Assembly (NCBI RefSeq): GCF_001811505.1
Contig: NZ_KV804996.1
Location: 32,075-96,074 of the forward strand
From: Streptococcus sp. HMSC034E03
Lineage (GTDB): Bacteria > Bacillota > Bacilli > Lactobacillales > Streptococcaceae
Direction of reading: 5' to 3'
DNA: 64,000 nt
Both the position numbers and the translations under genes were made by a program. The notes beneath the pieces were generated by a model. That model was not told where the DNA came from. It was given only the letters and a program-made list of their open reading frames with translations, and did not search any database. Shown here one piece after another: positions 35,649-43,521 of this stretch (positions are counted from its first letter, which is position 1; the number at the start of each line of letters is the position of its first letter).

Positions 35649-37088
35649 CTAACGTTTAGACCAAGTGCGCTTCATAAAGAGCAGTATGATTGGATAGATT
35701 TCAAGACGTCCTGCAATCATAGCAAAGGATAGTAGAAGTTTTGAAAATGGACTAAAAATTGAGAAACTTGAGGTGGTCCCTAGAATTGGACCGATATTGT
35801 TAAAGCAACTGAAAACGGCACTTGTGACAACCATTAAATTATTGGTATCTAAACTGACGATGAAAATCAAGCTGAGTAGAATCATGATATAAACCACAAA
35901 ATACTTCAGAATCTTGTGCTGGGTATCCTTATCAACGACCGTTTGATTGACCTGGAGGGTTAAAACACGGTGAGGTGATATGGTAGACAAGACTTGATTT
36001 TTAGCAATTTTAGATAAGATGACTCCACGGATGACCTTGAGACCACCAGCGGTGGAGCCAGCAGAACCACCGATTGCCATCAGCATTAGCAAGATGTATT
36101 GAGAGAACAAAGGCCAGTTCGTGATATCTCCATATCCAAAACCGGTAGTGGTAATGATGTTAGATACTTGGAAGAAGGCCATCTCAAAGCTTTGAGAAAC
36201 TCCGCTATAGAGGTGGAGCGTGTTAAGCGTGATTAGGCCAGTTGATATGGCTACAATCAAGAGATATGCTCGGAGTTCTTCATCAAAAAAGAATTCCTTG
36301 ATACGACGGAGCATGAGGTAGTAGTAGAGATTGAAATTGACACCAAACATCAAAACCCCGACACTTGTCAGATAGGTAATGAGAGAACTGTGATAGTGGG
36401 CAATTCCGTCATTATAAACAGTAAAGCCACCAGTACCAGCAGTCCCCATAGCGATAACAAAACTATCGTAGAGTGGCATCCCAGCAAGGTAATAAATAAC
36501 TACAAAGAGGGCAAACATAGCCAGGTAGAGGATGTAAAGGATTTGGGCTGTATTTTTTAGCTTAGACACAACCTTACCAAATACTGGTCCTGGAACCTCA
36601 GCCTTCATAACTTCTAGGTGACTATTTTTAGCATTGTCCATAATAGCTAGGGCAAAAACTAGCACCCCCATCCCTCCGATGAGGTGGGTAAAACTCCTCC
36701 AAAATAGAAGAGAACGACTTAAGACAGAAACATCATTTAAAATGGTTGCTCCCGTTGTTGTGAAGCCAGAACTAATCTCAAAGAAGGCGTCTATCATATT
36801 GGGAATTTGCCCTGAAAAGACAAAGGGAAGGGCACCAAAGAATGACCAGAGGATCCAACAGAGGGCTACAATTAAGACCCCTTCTTTTGCATAGATTCGC
36901 TGTTTTTTAGGCTTGCTGATGATTCCAAGAAGACCTAGAACAACAAGGATTCCGATGGTAGAGAAAAGAGCTGTAAAAACTTGACTCGATTCTCGATAAT
37001 AAAGAGCAATGCTAACTGGAACTAAGAGTAGACCAGCCTCGATCAAGAGTAGCTTTGCAAGAAGAAATCGTACCATACTTCTATTCAT
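35649..37088 (-). CDS. TrkH/KtrB-type potassium channel subunit
   Basis: The 479-residue membrane protein has the four repeated M1-P-M2 units of Trk/Ktr transporters. Selectivity-filter-like turns are visible as SGFTTTGAT, GTAGTGGFT, TTTGFGYGD and FNNIGPI. It would take up K+ under control of the cytoplasmic RCK partner encoded three bases upstream. The stop and terminator leave it as the second gene of a two-gene operon. Confidence 0.9.
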   Translation of the reverse strand: MNRSMVRFLLAKLLLIEAGLLLVPVSIALYYRESSQVFTALFSTIGILVVLGLLGIISKPKKQRIYAKEGVLIVALCWILWSFFGALPFVFSGQIPNMIDAFFEISSGFTTTGATILNDVSVLSRSLLFWRSFTHLIGGMGVLVFALAIMDNAKNSHLEVMKAEVPGPVFGKVVSKLKNTAQILYILYLAMFALFVVIYYLAGMPLYDSFVIAMGTAGTGGFTVYNDGIAHYHSSLITYLTSVGVLMFGVNFNLYYYLMLRRIKEFFFDEELRAYLLIVAISTGLITLNTLHLYSGVSQSFEMAFFQVSNIITTTGFGYGDITNWPLFSQYILLMLMAIGGSAGSTAGGLKVIRGVILSKIAKNQVLSTISPHRVLTLQVNQTVVDKDTQHKILKYFVVYIMILLSLIFIVSLDTNNLMVVTSAVFSCFNNIGPILGTTSSFSIFSPFSKLLLSFAMIAGRLEIYPIILLFMKRTWSKR

Positions 37089-37091
37089 AGC

Positions 37092-38441
37092 TTACCTCTC
37101 TAACAGATCATAAATCTTGGTGATATTTGATAGTAGTGTGATGACAACTAACTTGTCACCTACTTGAAGGCTATCTTCACCTGTTGGGAAGATTGTTTTT
37201 CCGTTGCGGATAATAGCAGCAATTAAAATATCTTTTTTGAGTTTCAATTGAGACAAGGGTTTGCCAGTCATTTTATTGGCTTCCTTGATGAGAAATTGAA
37301 GAGTCTCAATATGTCCATTTGCAAGGTGGTGCATCGCTTGAAGATCTGAATATTGGGCATTGGCACGACCGTGGATAAAGTGCATGATAGTATCTACAGC
37401 GATGGTTTTTGGTGTGATAATACTAGAAAACTCAGGTGCATGGATAATCTCTAAAAGGCTAGTTCGATTGACCTTGGTGATGTTTTTCTGAACACCAACA
37501 CTATCTAAGAACATAGATGTAATAATGTTTTCTTCGTCAACGCCAGTTAGAGTTGCGACAGCATCGTAGTGTTGGGCGCTTTCTTCTAGGAGGATATCTT
37601 TTGCGGTTCCATCACCTTGCACAATATAGAGTTTTGGATATTTTTGACTGAAAAATGCTGCACGATCTGGATTAAGCTCAATGACCTTGGTATCAATACG
37701 GCTATCTTTCAAAATACCAACAAGGTAGTAAGCGATTTTTCCAGCTCCAATAATGAGTAAACTTTTAACGACACGAGATTTGACATAGTTATGAAAAAGC
37801 ATCATGTCTACACGGTTACCTGTAACAAAGATCCGATCCTTATCTTGGAGGACCATATCCCCACTTGGAATCATGAGCTTATGATCGCGCTCAATGGCAC
37901 AAACGATAACATTACCAAACTTTTTACGGAAATCAGCAATAGACATCTGACAAATATTACTATCAATTCGAACCTTGAATTCCATCAAACTAACCAAACC
38001 ACCTGCAAAACGCTCAACAGAAAGAGCATTTGGGAAATCGATGATATTAGCGATAGCACGAGCTGCAAGGAGTTCTGGATTGACAATAAGAGAAAATCCG
38101 AGAATATTTTTTTCTTTAAAGTAAGGGTTGGAATACTCAGGATTGCGGACACGGACGATGGTTTCTTTAGCCCCCATCTTTTTAGCTAAGACAGCAGAGA
38201 CCATATTGACCTCATCATACTGAGTCATAGCGATGAAAATATCGCAGTCTTGAACATTGGCAGCTTCTAGCATGGCAAAGTCAGCCCCATTACCAGCAAT
38301 TCCAATAATGTCAAAACGGCTTGTCATATAATTAAGAACCGTTTCGTTCTGTTCAATTAAGACAACATCATGATTGTCAGCGACAAGTGAACGACAAAGG
38401 GCAGAACCAACTTTCCCCCCTCCGACAAGAATAATCTTCAT
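37092..38441 (-). CDS. trkA: TrkA, potassium uptake regulator with two RCK domains
   Basis: The 449-residue protein has two tandem RCK_N/RCK_C units. The first nucleotide-binding loop is VGGGKVGSALCRSL (residues about 5-18) and the second is IIGAGKIAYYLVG (from about residue 228). It is the gating ring for the TrkH pore and responds to nucleotides. It starts the trkA-trkH operon. The two-unit form is TrkA-like rather than the single-unit KtrA. Confidence 0.92.
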   Translation of the reverse strand: MKIILVGGGKVGSALCRSLVADNHDVVLIEQNETVLNYMTSRFDIIGIAGNGADFAMLEAANVQDCDIFIAMTQYDEVNMVSAVLAKKMGAKETIVRVRNPEYSNPYFKEKNILGFSLIVNPELLAARAIANIIDFPNALSVERFAGGLVSLMEFKVRIDSNICQMSIADFRKKFGNVIVCAIERDHKLMIPSGDMVLQDKDRIFVTGNRVDMMLFHNYVKSRVVKSLLIIGAGKIAYYLVGILKDSRIDTKVIELNPDRAAFFSQKYPKLYIVQGDGTAKDILLEESAQHYDAVATLTGVDEENIITSMFLDSVGVQKNITKVNRTSLLEIIHAPEFSSIITPKTIAVDTIMHFIHGRANAQYSDLQAMHHLANGHIETLQFLIKEANKMTGKPLSQLKLKKDILIAAIIRNGKTIFPTGEDSLQVGDKLVVITLLSNITKIYDLLER

Positions 38442-38675
38442 ATCAAATAACCTACTTTTTCAATATGTATCTATCATACTCTTTTTTAGAATAAAATGCA
38501 CTCGGCAACCGACTCTTTTCATTATTAGGGTAGAAAATTGTCCCACTGATAATCTTACTTGTTAAAAATTTAAGATATAAATCAGCTATTTTCGTGTAAT
38601 TCTAATGAATACATAAGCATTTTAAGCTAATGTAAATATGTTTGTAAAAAAATTGAAAAAATCAAGTCATTTCTA

Positions 38676-38703
38676 TTGACAATCAAGCTGAAAGTGATAT
38701 ACT
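38676..38703 (+). promoter_or_regulatory. Promoter of the trmL leader
   Basis: TTGACA (38676-38681) and TATACT (38698-38703) are 16 bp apart. Transcription should start near 38710, about 125 bases before trmL. The rest of 38442-38675 is AT-rich without a recognisable feature. Confidence 0.8.
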
Positions 38704-38709
38704 AAAACA

Positions 38710-38813
38710 GTAGTTTCGCTGATTTACTTCAAACCTGTTGTGAGGTAAGTTAACGACGCCTTAACCACGCTGTTTGCTGAGCTTGACTCCGGGCAGTGTG
38801 GCTATTTTTTTGC
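38710..38813 (+). ncRNA. Structured leader RNA with intrinsic terminator before trmL
   Basis: About 104 bases separate the promoter from a strong terminator. Three stems can form: TTACTTC / GAGGTAA (about 38723-38746), GTTAA / TTAAC (about 38749-38765), and CCACGCTG / CAGTGTGG (38765-38801) followed by seven T. The terminator ends about 22 bases before the trmL start. It may be a regulated attenuator or an independent small RNA. The layout recalls the 23S-methyl RNA motif of Lactobacillales, which precedes methyltransferase genes, but I cannot compare sequences here. Confidence 0.6.
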
Positions 38814-38834
38814 ACTAGTGAGAGGAAACAAGGC

Positions 38835-39338
38835 ATGACAAATCACATTGTATTATTTGAACCCCAGATTCCACAAAATACGGGTAATATTGCTCGTACT
38901 TGCGCAGCAACGAATGCGCCCCTTCATATTATCAAACCGATGGGTTTTCCTATTGATAATCGTAAGATGAAGCGGGCAGGTCTAGATTATTGGGACAAGC
39001 TTGAGATTCATTTTTATGATAGCTTGGCTGATTTTATGGGAAAAATGGATGGTCAGCTCTACCTGATTTCCAAGTTTGCAGAAAAAGTCTATTCAGATGC
39101 AGATTTCACGACAGAAGGAGATCACTATTTTCTCTTTGGACGTGAAGATAAGGGCTTGCCTGAGGAATTTATGCGTGAGCATCCAGAAAAGGCTCTCAGA
39201 ATTCCGATGAATGATGAACATGTTCGTAGCCTGAATGTATCTAATACAGTATGTATGATTGTCTATGAGGCTCTCCGACAACAAAACTTTGTGGGCCTCG
39301 AACTGGTTCATACTTATGAAACAGATAAATTGAAATAA
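38835..39338 (+). CDS. trmL: TrmL, tRNA (cytidine/uridine 34) 2'-O-methyltransferase
   Basis: TrmL methylates the wobble ribose of tRNA-Leu species with SAM. The 167-residue SPOUT protein has the three motifs in order: [19 protein letters not shown] (residues about 10-28), [12 protein letters not shown] (about residues 98-109) and [20 protein letters not shown] (about residues 121-140), which forms the knot. I chose ATG 38835 with its AGAGGAAACAAGG leader; the upstream GTG at 38796 lies in the terminator. Confidence 0.93.
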   Translation: MTNHIVLFEPQIPQNTGNIARTCAATNAPLHIIKPMGFPIDNRKMKRAGLDYWDKLEIHFYDSLADFMGKMDGQLYLISKFAEKVYSDADFTTEGDHYFLFGREDKGLPEEFMREHPEKALRIPMNDEHVRSLNVSNTVCMIVYEALRQQNFVGLELVHTYETDKLK

Positions 39339-39353
39339 ACACTTAGATAAAAT

Positions 39354-39376
39354 GCTTGCGCTTGCAAGCTTTTTTT
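39354..39376 (+). terminator. trmL terminator
   Basis: GCTTGC pairs with GCAAGC around GCTT and is followed by seven T. Confidence 0.85.
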
Positions 39377-39390
39377 GTTATCATAAAGGG

Positions 39391-39601
39391 GTCTTCAGGG
39401 CTGGGTGAGATTCCCGACCGGCGGTGAATTTGACTAGCTATTTTAGCTTTCTCTTCGTTGTCTTGTCTCGATATACTTTAAGTATTATCTTCGACTGCGA
39501 CGTCTAGATAAATCTAAAATATCTTAGCCAAATAAGTCCGCGAGCGCAAGCTGATGTGGTGAGATTCCACAACCGACAGTATAGTCTGGATGGGAGAAGA
39601 C
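39391..39601 (+). promoter_or_regulatory. FMN riboswitch (RFN element)
   Basis: The core RFN boxes are present: GTCTTCAGGGCTGGGTGAGA, TTCCCGACCGGCGGTGAATT, then GTCCGCGAGCG, GATGTGGTGAGATTCCACAA, CCGACAGTATAGTCTGGATG and the closing GGAGAAGAC. GTCTTC (39391) pairs with GAAGAC (39596) to form P1. The variable arm between the two halves is long, about 110 bases (39428-39533), with the paired ends GACTAGCTATTTTAG and CTAAAATATCTTAGCC. It controls ribU. Confidence 0.95.
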
Positions 39602-39762
39602 GAAAGAATGGCTTTGTCTATTCTAATTGATTTTTTATAGGTAAATTGCAACCGCTTGCTTAAACAGAGTGAGGGGAAACTTTTGGAATATAAAAATAAA
39701 GGATAGATAGAGGAATCCTTTCCAACTTCTTCTGATTTTATAGAAAATTGGAGGAACCTGTT

Positions 39763-40326
39763 ATGACAAACACACGTCGACTTTCGACCATTGCAATTCT
39801 ATCAGCGCTTTCATTTGTGTTGATGTACTTTGACTTTCCGCTTTTGCCAGCGGCATCCTTTTTGAGGATTGAGTTCAGTATTTTACCGGTCCTTGTGGGT
39901 TTGGTAGTCTTGGATTTACCAGCAGCTTTTGGAGTGCTTTTTCTTCGGTCCTTGTTGAAAATCCTTCTGAACAATCAAGGGGTTAGTACCTATATTGGTT
40001 TACCGATGAATATTGTTGCCTTGGGAGTCTTTGTGCTTGCTTTTGGTTTGATTTGGAAAAAAGAGCGAACAACCATGCGTTTCGTCCTAGCTTCACTAGC
40101 TGGTACGCTTGGTTTGACTCTAGCTATGCTAGTTTTGAACTACGTCTATGCTGTTCCTTTGTACGCTAAGTTTGCTAATTTTGATATTGAGAAAATCTTA
40201 GGATTGAGCAACTACCTGATGACTATGGTCTTGCCTTTTAATCTGATTGAAGGTATTATCTTTGCCATCTCTTTCTGGTTGTTGTTTGTCCTTTTGAAAC
40301 CAACTTTAAAATACTATGAAAGATAA
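39763..40326 (+). CDS. ribU: RibU, riboflavin ECF transporter S component
   Basis: RibU binds riboflavin and works with the shared EcfAA'T module, which is not in the window. The 187-residue membrane protein has about six hydrophobic segments and the typical N-terminal region TRRLSTIAILSALSFVLMYF. The FMN riboswitch upstream confirms the role. The ATG at 39763 follows TGGAGG. The next gene starts inside its last codons. Confidence 0.93.
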   Translation: MTNTRRLSTIAILSALSFVLMYFDFPLLPAASFLRIEFSILPVLVGLVVLDLPAAFGVLFLRSLLKILLNNQGVSTYIGLPMNIVALGVFVLAFGLIWKKERTTMRFVLASLAGTLGLTLAMLVLNYVYAVPLYAKFANFDIEKILGLSNYLMTMVLPFNLIEGIIFAISFWLLFVLLKPTLKYYER

Positions 40327-40966
40327 ACAAACATATTTGATGAAGGGCTCTTTTGCCCTTTTGCTTTTTGTAATTTTAGGTTATATTGTCAAGTTTTACC
40401 CTAATATGCTGATTGGCTTTGATCAACCAATCCAGACTGCTATTCGAGGTGACTTACCTGCTTCCTTGACCGTTCTTTTCAGAACAATCACACATTTAAT
40501 TGATATCCCAGTCATTATCACTTGGGTTCTCATTGTAGCTTTTATTTTTTACCGTAAGCAATGGAAACTGGAAAGTTATCTCATGCTGGGGAATTTGACT
40601 TTAGCTGGAATCTTAATCGTAACCTTTAAAAATATCTACCAACGACCTAGACCAGAAATAGTACATCTAGTAGAGGAAAAAGGTTTTTCTTTTCCTAGTG
40701 GACATTCTCTGGCAGTAACGATTATGGTTGGAACTTTGATTGTGATTTTGAGCCAACGGATTAAGAATACAGTCTGGAGAAAAGTAGTGCAAATCTTGCT
40801 AAGTCTATATCTCGTTAGTGTATTGGTATCCAGGGTCTATCTGGGAGTTCACTACCCATCAGATGTGATTGCTAGCCTTTGTGTAGGCCTAGGAGTTTTG
40901 TTTATGGAGTTTCCTTTCTATGATAAACTGCGTTTTCAATGGCGCTTTACAGGCAAGCAGAAGTGA
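40316..40966 (+). CDS. PAP2-family membrane phosphatase
   Basis: The 216-residue membrane protein has the three PAP2 motifs: KNIYQRPRP (about residue 103), PSGHS (about residue 125) and SRVYLGVHYPSD (about residues 167-178). Such enzymes remove phosphate from lipid phosphates, including undecaprenyl pyrophosphate. It overlaps ribU by 11 bases, so it is translated from the same mRNA under the FMN riboswitch. The link between riboflavin uptake and this phosphatase is not obvious. Confidence 0.88.
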   Translation: MKDKQTYLMKGSFALLLFVILGYIVKFYPNMLIGFDQPIQTAIRGDLPASLTVLFRTITHLIDIPVIITWVLIVAFIFYRKQWKLESYLMLGNLTLAGILIVTFKNIYQRPRPEIVHLVEEKGFSFPSGHSLAVTIMVGTLIVILSQRIKNTVWRKVVQILLSLYLVSVLVSRVYLGVHYPSDVIASLCVGLGVLFMEFPFYDKLRFQWRFTGKQK

Positions 40967-40992
40967 GAATCAAACTTTTTTGAGGAGATAAA

Positions 40993-41412
40993 ATGGAAGT
41001 CAACATAAAAGATCTTCATCCGACTCAACTATACTTATCAGAAAAGAAGTTACAAGATATCCAGATGCTTTATCAGTCGAAAGAAAAGCCCAATATCAAT
41101 CCAATTAGCGTTCTTGCATTTGGAAATTGCTTCTTGATTACAGATGGCCATCACAGGGCTTATCAGGCTTTGTTGGTAGGCCAGGATACAATTTCTGCTG
41201 AGTTTGATAGAGATGGAGGTGACGAACTATATCATCTCTATGCGCAAGCTTGTGAGAAAAGAAAGATATACTCTGTTCTGGATTTAAAAAATTATATCTT
41301 ACCTCAAGATGAGTATGAAGCAAAATGGTATAACTGGTGTGATGGTTTTAATCAAGCAGCGGAGCTAGTATTAGGAGTAGAAAATGATGACAAAAATCAT
41401 TCAGATAGATGA
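40993..41412 (+). CDS. ParB-like N-domain protein
   Basis: The 139-residue protein has a ParB/sulfiredoxin-like core: the segment INPISVLAFGNCFLITDGHHRAY in two parts with DGHHR (about residues 52-56), the nucleotide-binding Arg-His motif of the fold. It has no HTH domain, so it is not a partition protein. The ATG has a TGAGGAG site. It overlaps the following GNAT gene by 29 bases, which suggests paired function. Role unknown. Confidence 0.6.
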   Translation: MEVNIKDLHPTQLYLSEKKLQDIQMLYQSKEKPNINPISVLAFGNCFLITDGHHRAYQALLVGQDTISAEFDRDGGDELYHLYAQACEKRKIYSVLDLKNYILPQDEYEAKWYNWCDGFNQAAELVLGVENDDKNHSDR

Positions 41413-41872
41413 TTCCTTACGTTTAGTTCCCTATTTTTTAGCAGATCATCAGGATGTAGCTTTGGCCTGGTATCAAGATGTGGATTTGGTGGAACTTGTA
41501 GACGGTATTAGAATACCTTATAGTTCAGAAAAATTAAATGCTATGTATTCCTATTTAGAGAGTCACGGGGATTTGTTCTGGATTGAGTTTCGAGAAAAGG
41601 GAGAGTGGCTTCCGATTGGGGATGTCACCTTATCTCAGGAGAATCTTCCTATTGTGATTGGCAATCCGACTTATCAACATCAGGGACTTGGACGCAAGGT
41701 ATTGAAGATTTTGATTGATCTAGCTCGACAAAGGGGATGGAAAGAATTAAAAGTTCAGGAAATCTATGATTTCAATCATGCCTCCAGACGATGTTTTGAG
41801 TCCCTTGGATTTGTGGAGAGCGGAAGTACTGAAAAAGGGACAAGCCTGCTCTTAAAGCTGGACTCCTACTAA
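41384..41872 (+). CDS. GNAT-family N-acetyltransferase
   Basis: The 162-residue protein has the GNAT core with GDVTLSQENLPIVIG (strand 4) and the acetyl-CoA loop YQHQGLGRKVLKIL (Q-x-x-G-L-G, about residues 102-115), then NHASRRCFESLGF. The start ATG lies within the preceding ParB-like gene and has an AGGAG site. The substrate is unknown. The overlap with the ParB-like protein is the only functional hint. Confidence 0.8.
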   Translation: MMTKIIQIDDSLRLVPYFLADHQDVALAWYQDVDLVELVDGIRIPYSSEKLNAMYSYLESHGDLFWIEFREKGEWLPIGDVTLSQENLPIVIGNPTYQHQGLGRKVLKILIDLARQRGWKELKVQEIYDFNHASRRCFESLGFVESGSTEKGTSLLLKLDSY

Positions 41873-41997
41873 ACTTTATTATTTTTTATTAATCGCTCAA
41901 AACAGAGCGGTTGTTTGTTTGTAGTTCAGGACTCTTTCACGAAAGAAATGATAGTCAAATTCAGTAATAAAATTTCTCTAAAAATAAAATTTTTCTC

Positions 41998-42025
41998 TTG
42001 CATTTTTTTTAAAATAGTGTATAAT
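41998..42025 (+). promoter_or_regulatory. rplK-rplA promoter
   Basis: TTGCAT (41998-42003) and TATAAT (42020-42025) are 16 bp apart. The leader contains a small hairpin TATGC / GCATA, followed by GTGGGAGGT before rplK. Confidence 0.75.
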
Positions 42026-42104
42026 AGATGGGTATGCGTAAAGCATACTTGTGGGAGGTAAAAATCTCTAAATTACCGCCAAAACCACAAAGGAGGATTT
42101 AAAA

Positions 42105-42530
42105 ATGGCTAAAAAAGTCGAAAAACTTGTAAAATTGCAAATCCCTGCTGGTAAAGCTACACCAGCTCCACCGGTTGGACCTGCTCTTGGTCAAGCTGGT
42201 ATCAACATCATGGGATTCACAAAAGAGTTCAACGCTCGTACTGCTGACCAAGCTGGTATGATCATTCCAGTTGTTATCTCAGTTTACGAAGATAAATCAT
42301 TTACTTTCATCACTAAAACACCACCAGCTGCTGTTCTTTTGAAAAAAGCTGCAGGTGTTGAAAAAGGATCAGGTACACCTAACAAAACTAAAGTTGCTAC
42401 AGTTACTCGTGCACAAGTACAAGAAATTGCAGAAACTAAAATGCCAGATTTGAACGCTGCAAACATTGAGGCTGCAATGCGTATGATCGAAGGTACTGCT
42501 CGTTCTATGGGATTCACTGTTGTTGACTAA
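42105..42530 (+). CDS. rplK: Ribosomal protein L11
   Basis: L11 forms the GTPase-associated centre of the 50S subunit and is needed for the RelA response. The 141-residue protein has [20 protein letters not shown] at the N-terminal domain and the rRNA-binding C-terminal domain with [12 protein letters not shown]. Codon use is highly biased, as expected. It precedes rplA by 96 bases. Confidence 0.98.
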   Translation: MAKKVEKLVKLQIPAGKATPAPPVGPALGQAGINIMGFTKEFNARTADQAGMIIPVVISVYEDKSFTFITKTPPAAVLLKKAAGVEKGSGTPNKTKVATVTRAQVQEIAETKMPDLNAANIEAAMRMIEGTARSMGFTVVD

Positions 42531-42626
42531 TCAATAACATCCCTATATAACCCGCAAGACTTCATCATTTCGAGAAGTGACGTGGGAGATGAAAATCGAT
42601 TGAACCACTTACAAGGAGAATAGAAA
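42531..42626 (+). promoter_or_regulatory. rplK-rplA spacer, possible L1 regulatory region
   Basis: The spacer can fold: CCGCAAGACTTC and GAAGTGACGTGGG partly pair. L1 usually represses its own operon through an rRNA-like leader, so this spacer or the rplK leader could be the site. The evidence is weak. Confidence 0.3.
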
Positions 42627-43316
42627 ATGGCTAAAAAAAGCAAACAACTTCGTGCTGCTCTTGAGAAGATCGACAGCACAAAAGCATACAGCGTAGAAGA
42701 AGCTGTAGCTCTTGCAAAAGAAACTAACTTTGCAAAATTTGATGCAACTGTAGAAGTTGCTTACAACTTGAACATTGACGTTAAAAAAGCTGACCAACAA
42801 ATCCGTGGAGCAATGGTATTGCCAAACGGTACTGGTAAAACAGCTCGCGTTCTTGTATTTGCACGTGGTGCAAAAGCTGAAGAAGCAAAAGCTGCTGGTG
42901 CAGACTTCGTTGGTGAAGATGACCTTGTTGCTAAAATCAACGACGGTTGGTTGGACTTCGACGTAGTTATCGCTACACCTGACATGATGGCTCTTGTTGG
43001 ACGTCTTGGACGTGTCCTTGGACCTCGTAACTTGATGCCAAACCCTAAAACTGGTACTGTAACAATGGATGTTGCTAAAGCAGTTGAAGAGTCTAAAGGT
43101 GGTAAAATCACTTACCGTGCAGACCGTGCAGGTATCGTACAAGCAATCATCGGTAAAGTTTCATTTGAAGCTGACAAGTTGGTTGAAAACTTCAAAGCAT
43201 TCAACGAAACAATCCAAAAAGCTAAACCAGCTACTGCTAAAGGAACTTACGTAACAAGCTTGACAATCACAACTACTCAAGGTGTTGGTATCAAGGTTGA
43301 CGTTAACTCACTTTAA
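42627..43316 (+). CDS. rplA: Ribosomal protein L1
   Basis: L1 binds 23S rRNA in the L1 stalk and also its own mRNA. The 229-residue protein starts [14 protein letters not shown], has [20 protein letters not shown] and the signature [14 protein letters not shown] (about residues 131-144). An AAGGAG site precedes the ATG. A strong terminator follows. Confidence 0.98.
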   Translation: MAKKSKQLRAALEKIDSTKAYSVEEAVALAKETNFAKFDATVEVAYNLNIDVKKADQQIRGAMVLPNGTGKTARVLVFARGAKAEEAKAAGADFVGEDDLVAKINDGWLDFDVVIATPDMMALVGRLGRVLGPRNLMPNPKTGTVTMDVAKAVEESKGGKITYRADRAGIVQAIIGKVSFEADKLVENFKAFNETIQKAKPATAKGTYVTSLTITTTQGVGIKVDVNSL

Positions 43317-43328
43317 TTAGTAAAGAAT

Positions 43329-43363
43329 CAAAAGGTTGGGACATTTTGTCTCAACCTTTTTTC
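43329..43363 (+). terminator. rplA terminator
   Basis: AAAAGGTTG-GG-AC and GT-CT-CAACCTTTT form a long stem with a T-run. Confidence 0.9.
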
Positions 43364-43428
43364 TATTCAAAAAATATAAATACGTATAAACTTTCTAATC
43401 TATTTGATATTGTAAAGTATCTAGATAG

Positions 43429-43494
43429 AAAATTCAGAAAATTTGCTCTTTTCTCTTGAAAATTTTTGAAAAAATGGTATCATAGTAACAAGCT
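43429..43494 (+). promoter_or_regulatory. CodY-like box and promoter of ilvB
   Basis: AAAATTCAGAAAATT (43429-43443) matches the CodY consensus AATTTTCWGAAAATT at 13 of 15 positions. About 13 bases later TTGAAA and TATCAT form a promoter with a 16-bp spacer (about 43457-43484). The location fits repression by CodY when branched-chain amino acids are plentiful. Confidence 0.7.
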
Positions 43495-43521
43495 ATTTTT
43501 AAGAGAAGAGAAAGGGGAACG

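Noticed and set aside
38374-38565. Plus-strand frame over the trkA start
   Set aside because: Shadow of trkA on the other strand with no ribosome site.
42609-43142. Minus-strand frame of 177 codons opposite rplA
   Set aside because: Produced by the strong codon bias of rplA; very rich in Cys, Phe and Ser, with no start signal.
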